Notes: a model not told the origin generated them from the sequence alone. DNA of 64,000 bases from Rapana venosa (GCA_028751875.1 CM054154.1:52555476-52619475); one strand, 5' to 3'; positions 1 to 12,400 are shown, counted from the stretch's first letter. Program-made: numbers and translations.

Positions 1-1800
1 TTTTAAAACCTTTCCCCAAAAAGAACCCCGCAAAAAAACCCTGCACGAAAAAATCCCCCTTTCCCCCATTTAAAAACCCCACCAAAAACCCCTTTTGTCC
101 CCCGGGCCCGGGGCAGCCCCCCCCCAAATTGCCCCAAGTTAAACGGCTTTCGACAAAAATTGAAAAAAATTTCAAAAAAAAACCCCCAAAAGAAAAAACC
201 CTGTAACCCAAAAGAGAGGAAAACAAAGGAAAAAAAAAAGGATCAAAAATTTGGGGGGAACCCAAAATTTTGGGGCCCTTTCCCCCCTGGGAAAAAATGG
301 GAAATAGAAAAAACCCCCCACCACCGAAAAAATCTTAAAAAACTTTTAAAAGTGGTGGCCAGAAAAAATTTAAAACGAGAAAGGCCCAAAATTTTGGGAA
401 AATGGAAACTAAGAAATTTTGAAAAAAATTTTAAAGAAAAAGAAAAATGGAAATATTCCCGGCAAAGGAAATTTTAAAAAAGCAAATTTTTAAACAAACA
501 AAGATAAAAAAAAAAACAGGACAAAGGAAAAATCACCAAAAACAGGGAAAATAAATGGAGATATAAGCAAAAAAAAAAACCCCCCCGGGCAGAAAAATCC
601 AAACTTTAAACCCACACGACAGGGCCCAAACCCCCCTATTTAAGAAAACCCATAATTAAACCCCCCTAAAAATTCACACCAAAAAAAATTTAAACCCCCT
701 ATATATCCCACTGAATTGGTAAGCCCCATGAATGGGAAAAAGGGATACAAACACAAACAAAAGGGTTTCCCATTAAATTCCCCAGAATAAAAGCCCCCTT
801 TCATTCCATCCCCCCCCCCCCAGATCCCGGGGAAGGGCCAAAAACAACCCCGGCCCCTTTAAAATCCCCCCCAAAAATCCCTTTTCAAAATCCAAAAAAA
901 AATTTCCCCCCCGCCAAAACAAAAACCTTTGTTTTTTGGGAAAAGGGAAACCCCCAGAAAAACCAATTTCCCCAAAAACCCCAAGGAAAAACCACCCGAA
1001 AAATTTCCCGCCTTTAACACTGGACGACCAAAATCGACCCTCCGAAAAGTTAATTTTGGAAAAGGGCCCCCAAAATGCGGGGAAAATCTTGGCCCCAAAA
1101 CAAAAATTTTGGGAAAAAGGCAGACCAACCCAAAACTACAAAACATAAAATGCCAACCCGGGGGGAGGGGGGGGTTTCCGCCGAATTTTTAATTTAAAAA
1201 AGGGGAAATAAATTTTTACCCCTTAAGAAACTGAAGGACAGGAAGGGGCCCAAAATCCAAACCAAATGTGATGCACACCTTTTACCAAAATCCAAAAAAA
1301 AACCTGAAAAAAAAAGAATTTTAAAATTTAAACCCCGACAAAGGGAAAAGGGAAAAAGTTTTTTGGCGAAAAACACCGTTTTTCCCCCCCAATTTGGGGG
1401 GGAAATTATTTGGGAAACCTTTTCGGCCAAAAACCCGTACCCTTCCCCATTCACCCAAAACTTGAAAAAAAGGGAAAACCCCCCTTTTTTAGGGGCAGGG
1501 GGTAAACACGAGGGAAAGATCCCGGCCCAAAACTCCCCAGGGAAAGGAGGACCCCAATGAACGGCCTCGTCCCCTAAGACCAACCAAAATTTGGGAGACC
1601 TTTCCCCAAAATTTAATTAAAAATAAAGGAAAAAAATTCTAAGAAAAAGAAAAATCCTGGTGGGAATTAAAAAATGAATCCAAAAATAAAATCCCAAAAA
1701 ACATCACAATTTGGACCAACAGGGTAAAAAAGGGTTTTGGCCCCTCCCAAAGTTTTTAAAAATAAGAAAAAATAAAAAAAACCCAAAAAAACCCAAAAAA
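1..1800. other. Homopolymer-inflated A/C-rich sequence, probably low-quality consensus
   Basis: Almost every base occurs in runs of three to eight, for example repeated blocks of AAAATTTTGGGG and CCCCC. The composition is strongly skewed to A and C. The change to ordinary complexity near 1800 is abrupt, and recognisable LINE coding sequence begins there. The open frames inside (105 aa lysine-rich at 160-477, and several at 859-1583) have no domain-like character and overlap on both strands, as expected of low-complexity sequence. I infer an error-laden consensus at a contig end or weakly covered repeat, not a biological element. No gene is called. Confidence 0.6.
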
Positions 1801-1804
1801 ATTT

Positions 1805-3232
1805 TTGGGCAAAGCCCAAAATAAACCGCTTGAAAACTCTCATGAAAGATCATTGAGGTCCAGAAAGACCTGTACCTCTGCTTCTTTGACTACTCAAAAG
1901 CTTTTCGACAAAGTAACGACACTCCGACTTGTTGATATTCTGGCAGGCTATACATCGACGGAAAGATCTTCGATTCCCAGAAACATATATGGGAACAGGG
2001 GCAGCCATTAGAGTCGCAAGACATCTCAATATAACCAAATCTGCAGGGGTGTGAGGCAGGTGCGTGTTCCTCGCCTGGATTTAATTTAATTATATAGTGA
2101 AAAATTCACGAAATATTGAAAATCATGAGGGAAATTAGTGTAGTGGCCACAACATCAACAACCTGAGAAGTAGAATGACACAGTCCTTATCACCGACTCT
2201 GAAAAAAACTGCAAAAGATTTAACAAACATACAAACAAAGGGACGGATACTCAGTGGCAAAGCACTCCTTTTCCCCAGCCAAGTAACACGTCAGCGGTTA
2301 CCATTGGAGGGTAAACCGTTTGCGCGCCTTAGCTCAACAGTTCCCCCAAAGTTCACCCACTGTAAATGGTACCTGCCCTCTTAGGTCAGGAAGTAAACCC
2401 AGCGAGGGAGGGGAAAGAGGCCCGCCCTCAAAAAAACTGGCCCAAAAGTGAGGTCTATAATCGCTCCCTACGACCACATAAGTTAAAAGGGAAACCTTAC
2501 CTCCCTTTACTTAAAAAGATAAACGAAAAGAAAGGATAAAGCTAAATAGAAAGAAGACAGAATGCATGTGATCTCGAAAAAACTGTTAACCACAATGCAA
2601 CATACCTGAAAAGGAAAGAATTCAACAATAAAAAACCACCTTTAAATACCTGGTTGTACTATCAACCCCGGACGGCAAGTGTGACACAAAAATTCAAGAA
2701 GAAATTGTCAATCTAAGGCAACTTTTAACAACATAAAAATGCATTTTTACCAACATAAGATAAGCCTCAAAAACAAAGATCCATTTTTTTGAAGCCTACG
2801 TAGGGTCCATTCTTCTGTACGGATGTGAGTGCTGGACCCTACCAAGACACAGAACAACGACTAAAGCAGGGGAAATGTGGTTCATCCGAGAATAATGAAA
2901 ATCTCAAGGACAAAAAGAAAAACTAATGCAGAAGTAATGGAAATGGCTGGTACAAAAAACCCCTTTTCTCAACACCACCCAGAGAAAGACAGCTCAAATT
3001 TTTGGGCCATATAATTTCAGGCTGACGGACTAGAGAAACGTTATGGAGGGGCAAAATCTGTGGAAACAAGAGCAGAGGAAGACAACGCACAAAATTCACA
3101 GACAGCTTAAACAAATTCGCAACGAATAAAGAGGGCACCAACAATGAGCTCATGAGAGGGACCGAGAACAGGGAAGAATGGAGAGCCATGATCGTCGATG
3201 TCTGCAGGACCAGACCGGACACTTGAAGAAGA
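1805..3232 (+). mobile_element. Decayed non-LTR retrotransposon: RT and C-terminal region, RTE/BovB-like
   Basis: Fragments of one LINE ORF2 appear in order on the plus strand. Near 1890-1920 is the palm motif region (KLFDKV, a mutated KAFDKV). Near 2175-2210 is a decayed DDTVLITDSEKN block that would follow the catalytic YADD. Near 2550-2580 is KLNRKKTECM. Near 2810 is the conserved ILLYGCECWTL. From 2985 onward come KFLGHIISG and a tail ending REEWRAMIVDVCRTRPDT. Many frameshifts and stops make it non-functional. A SINE sits between the catalytic block and KLNRKKTECM, so the LINE is older than that SINE. The upstream endonuclease region would fall in the unreadable 1-1800 stretch. The clade is inferred from overall similarity to this widespread animal LINE type. 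Confidence 0.8.
2240..2482 (+). mobile_element. tRNA-derived SINE (family A), inserted in the LINE at 1805-3232
   Basis: The element begins GGGACGGATACTCAGTGGC, a decayed tRNA-type A box. Downstream blocks are shared with the two minus-strand copies at 20135-20434 and 20475-20776: CCCCAGCCAAGT, TTTGCGCGCCTT, an AC-rich CACTGTAAATGG block, and a 3' end GAGGTC..ATCGCTCCCTACGACC. It lies in the same orientation as the host LINE, between its YADD block and its KLNRKKTECM block. No clean target-site duplication is visible. Pol III transcription and LINE-assisted mobilisation are known for such SINEs and inferred here. Confidence 0.75.
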
Positions 3233-3365
3233 AATTGTCTTAGACTGGGTTCAATATCTGAATAGAGCAGAGTACTAATTTAATTGATATTTGTCTAATC
3301 AAACAACATGTTTTAATAATTCCGGTCATGTCATAAAAATGCCTCCTTATGTGTGCAAATGTTTC

Positions 3366-3432
3366 CAGTGTGTATGTGCGTGTGTGCGCGCGAGCTCTGT
3401 GTGTGTGTATGTGTGTGTGTGTGTGTGTGTTT
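3366..3432 (+). repeat. (GT)n microsatellite
   Basis: Interrupted GT/TG repeats with a short GCGCGCG interruption. It lies in a 620-bp stretch (3240-3860) between two LINEs in which I see no gene. Confidence 0.85.
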
Positions 3433-3929
3433 TTGCATGGGCATACTGTGCACTTGAGTGTTTTTGATTGTACTTGAGTGAGGTTATGACTTTGAATCGT
3501 TTGAATCTTTATTTTTCAAGGGTAACAGAATAAGCATGCGCATACTTTCTTTCATCCTGCCCTTGCCCTAGTTGGGGACTGTCAACAAAACCAGAGAAAA
3601 ACCCTACTACAACAACGACAACATGGTTTAAAAAGATAAGTGTATACATTACATTTCTTTTCAGATCAGGATCTCTCCATCCACCACATTCTTTCACCAT
3701 GGACTCTCCATTATTTTCTACGGTGTCTGCATCACTGGACAGTGTCTGGATTTTTTACCCCACCCAACCCTTACCTGTCATTTTATCTTTTGTGTATGTG
3801 TGAGTGTGTGTTTTTCACATGATAACGAAATTGTCGACTAAAACCATTTGACTACAATATTGTATACATGTATAACAAAACAAACATTTACAACATGAAG
3901 TCAAGCTTGAACATGACATTACATCTTTC

Positions 3930-6900
3930 TAAAGGTGTTAAAATTTTGCAGTGGAACTCTAGGAGCTTTACTCAATTTTTAACAACTGATAATTATGTTA
4001 TATTAGCACTCCAGTCTTTGAATGTAGAAAAGGAAAAATGCCTAAAGTGGCAAATTATTTTTTACCCACCATGTGTGATTGTGACAAAAATTCTAAAGTA
4101 AAATCTGCTATATATGCAGGCAGGGTTTAGATTATGAAAAACTAGTTATATCTCCTATAGTGCAAAGTACAGATATATTTATCATACAGGTTGACAGTTA
4201 AAATTAACAAAGATGAAAATTAAATGTAGTTTCTGTATATTTACCAAAAAGGCCAAAAAATGACAACACGACTGGTTAAAAAATACAGATTTCACAAAAC
4301 TAAATGGATCTTTGTGGGAGATTTCAATTCTCATCTCCTTTTTGGATTCTGGTGTTCAAACCATCACCAGCAACGTTTTAGTAAAAACATTGTAGATTCA
4401 AAGCTTTGCTTATTAAATGATGGAAAGAAACCAGAATACCTGATGTTCCTACTCATAAACCCATGCCATTGTTTTAGCTATGAAAACTCCAGGTTAGCAA
4501 TTAATTGCACCTGGAATGTTAAGAAATTGTCTCGAAGTGATCATTTTCCTATTGCATTGCCCATTTGAGGACCTTCCCACATGGGATCTACCACATATAG
4601 AAGATAAAATCCCCCAATTTATTTTACAAACGGGCTAACTGGAGTACTTTCAATCTTTTCCCTGCATAGCTATTGATATTGAAACGATTGCAAGGATGAT
4701 GCGATAAATTATATTCAAATTTTGTGGCAAAGCTCTGCTTGCAGCGGGAGTTTTCCACCCCCAAAACGCAAAACCACAAGAATGGAAACGATCAGGCATT
4801 AGATGGTGGACAAAAAGCATGTGAAGAAGCATAAAATATAAAAAGGAACAGTACAAACATGTAAAAAGATCAATCAAAGAAAACTTTATTGTATGAAATT
4901 GCAAAGGTCATTGTAAAAAAGTAATTGCTCGGGCGAAAAACAAGTATTGGACAGAATTTGTATAAATAAGTATCAGAAATCCAAGGACTTACATAAATTT
5001 TTGAAGAAAGTTACTGAAATGAAAAATGGATTCAACTACCATCATATCCAATCAAGTTTAAAAAATAATAATTTCCAAGCACAGTTAAAAAGCAAAGCCT
5101 TTGTCAAAAATTTTTCAAAAAATAGTTCATCCCTAAACTGCAGTCGGCCCTTCAAAAGTAATGACTCATCAGAAAAACTAAATAAATCAAAAATCCATCA
5201 TCGTAAAATCCGATTATTTGAATGCTCCCTTTCAATATGAGAATTATTGAAACGTTAGATTCTTTTTCCCACAAAACAAGACAGCAGTTGTCCCGAGGGT
5301 TTATATCTTATCAAATGTTGACCCATAGCCTTTTAAAAAGGAAAAGGCTACTTTTTTCATTTTTCCAAAAAAGTTGGGTAAATGGCACTCTTCCTAATAT
5401 CCCGGAGGCAGTCGATAGTAGTTCCAATCCTTAAGAAAAGGGAAATGCGGTCATCAGTAGAATAGTTATAGACCAATTGCTCTTACTTCCATGTGGGTAA
5501 AGTGAGGAAAAAATTATACATAAGCCGTGTTCATTATTGTGAAAAGAATAATGTTTCCCAACCAATCAGCGGCTTTAGAAAGGGAAGATGTACTTCTGAT
5601 CACTTAGTTAAATAACCCATCAAATTAAAAAAACAATTTCCAGAAGAAAAAGCGTATTAGCCACATTCTTTGACGTGAAGAAAGCTTATGATAGAGTCTG
5701 TCATGAAAAAATGTTGCATAAATGAAAAACATTGGTAACAATTGGGAAAGTTATATAAATATCTTAAACAATTTGTATATGATAGATCAATTTGTACTAA
5801 ACTTGGGGTTTAGTCTACTCATCGTTTAAGTCTATTGATTTAGGGATTCGGCAGGGATCAGTGCTTGCCCCCAATTTTTTTCTCTATTTTTGTACATGAC
5901 CTTCCTAGTTGTTTGTCAACTGATACACAAGTTGTTCAGTATGCTGATGATATCGCTATATGATAAAAAACTTCATTCGGGAAAAAAACGACAAAAGATT
6001 TTCAATCATGTTGAAAAATTATATCAAGATGAGCCCAAATAAATTCTTAGCTTATAATGAGAATAAGTTAAATTATCTGCAGAAAAAACATGTCTGGTGC
6101 TTTTTAAAAAATGGTGAAAACCCATCAAAATTACCAATACTGGGAAATTTGAAGGGAAAAATGCTTAAGTATAAACCAATGTCAAATTCCTTTGGTGTAA
6201 TTTAACTAGAAACTGAGCTGGAAGATGCACATTAACCATTAATATCTGAGGCTAGAAAAAGACTAAACTTTTAAAAATAATAACTTTCAGGCATGGAGCC
6301 AAGATTTCCAAGACACTGATACATTTTTGGGTCAATCTTTAGTACGCTCAAAATTAATCTATGGACAAGAAGTTATTTTTCTGCTGCAGATTACCTACTA
6401 AAAAATTACAAAGTTTAGACAGTAAAGCCATAAAAATAGCACTTTTGGGGTTCCAGTACATGCTAACATAAATAATACTTTAAAGAACACATTTACTCTC
6501 TCTTCTGAACAACGAAGATTGGCCGTATCAAAGTATGTGATTCGAAGTCTCTCTGTTCCAAATTTAGTAAAAGATGAATTTTTATGAATCAAGACACGAC
6601 TATCCAAAACGAGCAAGCAAAGTTTCATTTCTCCTGCCAATTAAAATTATACAGATTTATTAATGAAAGACATTGGTATTGACCTAACAACAATTCCAAT
6701 TTTTTCCGATGGTTCCTCAAATGCCTCCTTGGGAACATATATCGGCTAACTTTGACACTGACTACACGATGTCAAAAAGAATGAAGATCAAAATTTGCTC
6801 ACCGTTGATGTAAAAAGTCACATTTAAAGTAATTATTCTAATCATTAAAGTTTATAACTGATGGATCTGTTCTGGAATCAGAAGAAATGGGGGAGCATTT

Positions 6901-7545
6901 GTGATTCCTGTTTTAAAGTACAAAAATTATTTCATTTAGAAACATTTTTCTATTTTTTCGAGTGAATTGTTTGCAATCCTTATGGCCTTGAATTTTTTGT
7001 CAAATACTGCGCTTGACACTCGCCACATCTTTTTTTGCGTTGACTCAAAAGCAGTATTATGGCACTAAAGCACTGGGAGGGAACATAAGGGAAAGAAAAT
7101 TGTATTTGAGATTAAAATTTTTGATACATTGTATTCAACAGAGGATACAAATAACTTTTTGCTGGGGCCCCTTTTCACTGTGGAATCTATTGGGAAAGAG
7201 TTGGTTGATTCTTTAGCAAAACAAGCTGCCCCGGATTGCAACATTGAAAAAGTTTGGTTCCAATCTCGCATTGTCCTCGCATGAAATTAATGCTAAATTG
7301 ATGAATTGTATTCATTCTAAAATGGAAAAAAACACTCTGAAAAAAATTTCTTGCTCACGGAAAGTAGAAATTTTAATATAAAAATGAGACTAAATGCATG
7401 GAACACCAAATATTCTAAAATGTGACATGTGCTGTTCCCAATCTCTTTCAATCCACCATTTATTGTTTGATTGCCCAATCCTAACTGACCTGTTTAAAAG
7501 GAGAGAATAAATATTCATAAAAAATATTCCACTGTTCAAGAGGTT
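3930..7545 (+). mobile_element. Decayed I/Ingi-like LINE with endonuclease, RT and RNase H domains
   Basis: Ordered plus-strand remnants form a nearly full-length ORF2. Endonuclease start near 3940 (ILQWNSRSFTQF). Endonuclease C-terminus at 4305-4565 (FVGDFNSH, then RSDHFPIALPI). RT palm near 5670-5700 (FFDVKKAYDRV). RIRQGS-like block near 5845 and YADDIAI near 5939-5960. RT thumb near 6360-6640 (KLIYGQEVIF). RNase H near 6845-7230, with TDGSVLESEE, AFVIPVL, a DSKAVL block and a VDSLAKQA block. A Cys/His-rich tail near 7420-7470 resembles the zinc-finger tails of related elements. Multiple frameshifts and stops show it is dead. Three other RNase H-bearing copies of this type lie in the window, near 10.6-12.4 kb, 13.3-17.6 kb (split) and 61.4-62.8 kb. 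Confidence 0.85.
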
Positions 7546-7664
7546 TTTTATGACTCTCACAGTTCATAACATCAGTTGCTGAGGTTATATATTCTTCCCC
7601 AGTAAGAACCTCTACTGTAGAAAAGTTGTGAAATATAAATAAAACATATAATTATTAGGGAGAA

Positions 7665-7686
7665 AAGAGAGAGAGAGAGAGAGAAA

Positions 7687-7728
<42 letters not shown>
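7665..7728 (+). repeat. (GA)n microsatellite
   Basis: Interrupted GA repeats just after the LINE 3' region. The overlapping Ser/Leu-rich minus frame is a translation of this tract, not a gene. Confidence 0.9.
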
Positions 7729-7731
<3 letters not shown>

Positions 7732-7804
7732 TTTGGTTTGAATGCGGGTGTGGGCCTTATCACCAAGTATGAATGGGCATTAAACAAAAACAAAACAAAC
7801 AAAC

Positions 7805-7875
7805 GAAAGTGTAAAATTTAATAATACATAATCCCTAAATGACCTGAACGTTAATGTCAAGAGATAGCTACATAG

Positions 7876-7914
<39 letters not shown>

Positions 7915-8140
7915 AATATAAAATATATATAATATATAAAAATATATATATATATATTGTGTGTGGTGTGTGTGTGTGTGTGGTGTGTGTGTATGTGTGT
8001 GTGTGTGTGTGTGGTGTGTGTGTGTGTGTGGTGTGTTTTGTGTTGTGTGTGCGCCTTTTTTTTTAAATAGAAAAGAGATGTACAAATTTAATAAACACAT
8101 AATTCTCAAATGAATTGAACATTAACATGAACCTGATACA
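7805..8140. repeat. Short duplicated unit flanking an AT/GT microsatellite block
   Basis: Positions 7805-7865 and 8077-8135 are related (AATTTAATAA.ACATAAT..C.AAATGA..TGAAC.TTAA). Between them lie (AT)n at about 7878-7960 and (GT)n at 7961-8052. The reading is a dispersed repeat with an expanded internal microsatellite, or a tandem duplication around one. Similar microsatellite-linked pieces recur near 10.2, 10.5, 12.7, 13.1 and 18.0 kb. Confidence 0.6.
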
Positions 8141-8208
8141 CTAATTATAATTAAGTAATATGGATAAAGTAAAATAGAGGGAAGACAGCAAGAAGCAAGA
8201 GAGAGAGA

Positions 8209-8300
8209 GACAATGACAATGACAAATTCTTTTATTTCGAGGATAATGAATAAGCACTCATGTGCTTTTTTACATCCAGTCCCCGCCGTAGGGATACATC
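8209..8300 (-). mobile_element. SINE family B 3' end with (CATTGT)n tail
   Basis: Read on the minus strand: GGGGACTGGATGTAAAAAAG, CACATGAGTGCTTATTC, ATTATCCTCGAAATAAAAG, then TTTGTCATTGTCATTGTC. The hexamer-like tail is the 3' end. The same block is joined to a tRNA-like head at 57303-57590 and recurs at 12825-12902 and 52055-52125. The tRNA head is absent here, so the copy is 5' truncated or has lost its head to the adjacent C-rich tract. Confidence 0.7.
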
Positions 8301-8346
8301 TTAATAATAACCGAACACTTAAACACTCTCACAGTAGAAACAATGG

Positions 8347-8640
8347 AAATAAACCCCCCCCCCCCCCCCCCCCCAACAAACACAACCCCGAAAAAAAAAA
8401 AAAAAACAACAACAAATAAAAGAAAATCCTACCCCCCCCCCACCCCCCCCCCCGTCCAAAAAAAAAAAAAAAACCCCACAAAAAAACAAACAACAAAAAC
8501 ATTCCAAAACAAACAAACAAACAAAAGAGAAAGAAAAACCAAACCAATAAAAGAAGAAACAAGAAAAAAAAGAGAAAAACAAACAACAACAAAAACATGA
8601 ACAACAACAAAACCAAAAAAATAACAACAACCAAATTTAA
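8347..8640. repeat. Poly-C / A-rich low-complexity tract
   Basis: Two poly-C runs (about 20 and 20 bases) and AAC/AAAAC-type repeats. Long frames here translate to poly-Pro/Lys or Phe/Cys-rich strings and are not genes. Confidence 0.85.
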
Positions 8641-8702
8641 TAAGTCATAAAGATAAACATCTACACATTGTCAATCATACATATAACAATAAGATATTGA
8701 AA

Positions 8703-10035
8703 TGATGATGATGGAGTCTCCCGTCGGATCGACGGATGAGTAGGCAGGCAGGCTTATCTGTCAGAATGTATCATATGGGAGAAGAGGCCGATTCTGGATG
8801 CACAGCACTTCCCACAGGTGTTGCAAGGGAAAACGTCTCCAGAAATTGAGCCCTGCTTCCTTCGCTCACGCTTCTCCATAATGGCCAGCGTTCCTTGTTT
8901 TAAAAACGTCTTTATGCCACTGGAGCACAGCATCCTCCGGCGAGAACGATCAAGGGCTCATTTCCCAGGTAGCGGTGTCTATTCACAGGCTTTAAGGTTT
9001 GCTTTAAAGGGTGTCCTTGAAGCGCTTGTAGTCCTCCAATTTTTTCGGGGGCCTTCCTTCAGCGGGCCCAAATACAATAAAATCCTTGGGATCCTGCTGT
9101 CTGTCCTTCGACAACGTGTCCTGTCCACGTAGCTGGAAACTTGATCAGTGGGCTTTCGATGCTGGCGGGCTGCTCTTCTCTAGGACCTGGAGGTTGGAGA
9201 CCCTGTCTGCCCTCTTTATTCCGAGGTCTTTCGTAGGCAATCTGGTGAAATTGCTCAAGCTGTTGAATGTGACGGCAGTACGTCGTCCATGTTTCACAGC
9301 AGTACAACAAGTGGTCAGCACGACAGCTCTGTAATTTTGATTTGGTGCTGAGCCTGATGCCTTGTTTTTTCTACAGCCTGTGTTTTAATCTGCCGAAGGC
9401 AGAACTGGCCTTGGGGATGTGCACTGTAACTTTTGCATCAAGGGTTCATTTTCTGCAGAGGGAGCTGCCCAGGGAGCAAAACTTGTCGACTGACCTGATC
9501 TCTGTGTCATGATCTTAACTGCAGGTGGGGGGAAGGCACTGGCCCCTCAGGAAATAGCTGGTTTTACATGGACTCTCTTGCTGAGGCTGATGGTGATCCA
9601 AAACGCCTGCAGGGGGTAGAGAACCGTCCATAATGAACGTATGTCCTCATGGTGTGTGCGGCAAGCGCGCAATCATCACGAAGAGGAACTCTCTCAACAA
9701 GTGCCTCAAAACACCCTGATCTAGCAGGAGTCGCCCCAAGTGAAAAGTTTGCCATCATGCGAAACTAAATTTAGAAAGCCCCTGTCACAGTCTTTGGGAA
9801 AGGCGTCAATCAGCATGGCAGAGAAGAGAATAGAGAACAGTGTGAGTGCCAGGACGCAGCCCTGCTTCACTCCATTTACCACAGGAAATGGATCGACATG
9901 TCATTATTTTCCTGTACTCTTGCCTGCATGCCATCGTGGAGTGACGCAATCAGCTGTATTAGGCTCTTTTGGTAACCAAACTTAAGGAGGATCTTCCACA
10001 GCCCACGGCGGTTCACCGTGTCGAAGGCACTCATT
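8703..10035 (-). mobile_element. Decayed LINE reverse transcriptase with (ATC)n 3' tail
   Basis: Minus-strand fragments run from 10035 down. They include FDTVNRRGLWKILL, a block near 9870-9850 reading VVNGVKQGCVLA and its following SAMLIDAF, and a mutated catalytic block near 9680 (RDDCALAAHT in place of FADDCALAAHT). Farther down are CCETWTTYCRHIQQLEQFHQ near 9300-9240 and ATWTGHVVEGQ near 9130. The 3' end at about 8760-8703 holds a perfect hairpin (CCGTCG-GAT-CGACGG, 8721-8735) followed by CATCATCAT. The element is 5' truncated at the RT palm and carries several frameshifts. This RT/thumb arrangement is common in animal RTE-like LINEs; the clade is inferred. Confidence 0.8.
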
Positions 10036-10136
10036 AAAACTTAAGTATAGCGGACAAGCCCAATAAAGTATTGAAAATATAAAATATGGATCCTTCATCA
10101 GGATACACTATAACTATAAGCAAAACTATAAAAGGT

Positions 10137-10173
<37 letters not shown>
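10137..10173 (+). repeat. (GACA)n tetranucleotide repeat
   Basis: About nine perfect GACA units followed by GAGTATGTG. Confidence 0.95.
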
Positions 10174-10174
<1 letters not shown>

Positions 10175-10620
10175 GTATGTGTATTTCAGAGATAATATCC
10201 AATATATCATTCCCAAAACAGTACACGATTACCATCAACACTCATTTTTTATTATACTCGTTCAAATTATATGTCATGATAATGAAATAAACTCAATACC
10301 CATACATTCACACAATAAAAACAAGAAACAAAACAAAAGAAGAAATCTAAACCTTTACAGTCTTGAGAGAGAATGTGTGGGGTTGTGTGTGTGTTGTGTG
10401 TGGGGTGTGTGTGTGTGTGTGTTTTGTGTGTGGTGTGTGTGGGGGTTGTGTGTGTTTCAGGGATAATACTAAATATATAATACTCACATAGCACACGATC
10501 AACCCCAAAACACTTTTTGCTTACTTGATCTTCCCAAACATTTGTCTCAGAACGTTGTCCTAGTACAATATCAGACGACATATGAAATGTGGATAATGTT
10601 ACCATAAAACCCAAACACAT
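10174..10620. repeat. Microsatellite-associated dispersed repeat with internal (GT)n
   Basis: Two related blocks, 10185-10270 and 10453-10540, contain CAG.GATAATA, ATATATAAT and CACACGAT.A.C. A run with GTCATGATAATGAAATAAACTCAATACC-type sequence (10272-10310) recurs at 12695-12735. (GT)n occupies 10378-10452. No gene is seen. This is a moderately repeated non-coding family whose parts are shared with 12.67-13.16 kb and 17.99-18.12 kb. Confidence 0.6.
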
Positions 10621-10629
10621 CGAAAAGGT

Positions 10630-12400
10630 CTTTAATCATATTTTAAAAAACTGTACCAAAAAGACCTTGATAATTTAAATAAGTACATAATTGAAATGGC
10701 CAAAAATTTTATCCCAAAAAAAAAACGCATATGATTTTTTTTAAACAACGGTGGCAATCCAGACAACTTACCTGTGTTTAAAATTGAAAACGAGATAATT
10801 GAATATAAACACTTTAGTAAAGTTTTGGGTTTGTCCTTTCTTTCCTCAAAGTTAATTTGGAATGCCCACATTGAATATGTCTTAAATAAAGGAAGAAAAT
10901 GTTTAAATCGCTTTAAAAAATTACGAAAGCAGTATTGGGGAAAAGGGGCATGACAATTCCTGAAACATCTGTCTACCTCTCTAATTGGATCTAATATATC
11001 CTATGGACAAGAGTTTATTTTATGAAACCTAAATACTTATTAAAAGAAGTTTCAAAGTGTAGCTGTAAGGCATACAGACTTGCTCTAGGTGTGCCATTTC
11101 ATACCTCGGCACTTGATACATATAAAGAAACTGGAATTTCCCAAACTTGATGAGTACCGAAAAACTTGTATTTGCCAAATATGTTCTGAGAACTCAACAA
11201 CCTGATAACTTTGCTTCAGAAGAAATAAAAATGAGGTCTGAAACAGATTTTCCCAAAAGAGCCCGACACATAAACTCTTTAATGACTATAAGTACATACA
11301 CATCAGATCTTTACGAGCGTTTTGAAATTTTCAAATCTGATGTAGACTCACAAAGAGCAGTTTCAGTCTGCCCCTTTGGGAAATGAAGAAAAGCACACTT
11401 TGATGTAGATTATATCAACATGAAAAAGAATGAGAATCCAAATATCATGGCAGTTAAGGGTCTATTCACATATAGAACAAAATTTTACTCTCATTGTCTT
11501 AAAATGTATACAGATGGCTCACCCTTAGACAATCATCAAGCAGGATCAGCATTCGTCATACCAGCACTAAAAGTAGAAATGTATTATGTTGGTAAAAATC
11601 GTCTGTTTTTTACAGCTGAACTGATCTCTATTCTCATGGCTTTGAATTTCATTTGAGAACATCCATACTGTTTTCTTTCAAAATATTACTTTTGTGGGAT
11701 TCAAAATCAGTTTATATGCCTTAAAGTCTATAACTATAACAATCTACTAACTTATACTAAATATCAAATACTTTCATAAAACTTCTGCGTTTAAAAGGGA
11801 ATCATATTTCCTTTTGCTGGATTCCTTCACATATAGGATTATTTCTAATGAGTGGGCTGATCCGGCGCGAAGAAAGGTGCACGTCATAAAAAGGGGTCTA
11901 TAGTACTGCATGTCCCTCTATCCATTGCAGAGGGTTATCGGTTGTTAGAAGAAGCTTCCTTAAACAAATTCATAGAAAACCATCGGCAAATCAAGCAGCG
12001 TTCACATTCAACTCAGAGTGGAAAGAGCGTAATTTGAAAAACATAGATCACTTAGAGATTCATACAAAAAGCTGTCAAAGAAAGACAACTGAAGGCATTA
12101 TTTTTTAGGATAAGATTAAATGCATTCACAACAAAATTCTGCAAGGATGTTAAATGCTTATGTGGTGAATATATTTCAAATACCCATATCATACTTGAAT
12201 GTGAAATTTAAAACCTTATCTCCCTGCCTTTTCTGAGAATTACATTACGAAGTTTTGAACAATGTAAAGCTAACGTTTGACATTGCTAAAGGTTTATTGT
12301 TAAGTCCCATAGGGCACTTATTGTAGTTGTAGTTCTCTTCGAATTTCTTTCTTTTGAAAAAAAAATGTTGTTCTTGATCTGTTTATGTTAAGAATACTAT
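10630..12400 (+). mobile_element. 5'-truncated I/Ingi-like LINE: RT thumb, RNase H and zinc-finger tail
   Basis: The plus strand opens inside the RT (PKKTHMIFF near 10720), then KAYRLALGVPFHTSALDTY near 11065-11125. PKRARHINSL lies near 11250-11280. RNase H starts near 11500 (YTDGSPLDNHQAGSAFVIPA), with FTAELISILMAL near 11610-11645, a DSKSVY block near 11700, and a decayed IPSHIG..NEWAD block near 11820-11860. A Cys/His tail follows near 12150-12200 (CKDVKCLCGEYISNTHIILE). The four-residue acidic core of RNase H can be traced, but frameshifts separate the pieces. Its 3' region runs into (CA)n at 12433 and the family terminal motif at 12613-12658. Confidence 0.85.

Noticed and set aside
160..1583. 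Several 65-129 aa frames on both strands
   Set aside because: All lie in homopolymer-inflated sequence, overlap each other and have Lys/Pro- or Phe/Gly-skewed composition.
7780..8109. His/Thr-rich and Tyr/Ile-rich frames
   Set aside because: Direct translations of AT and GT microsatellites.
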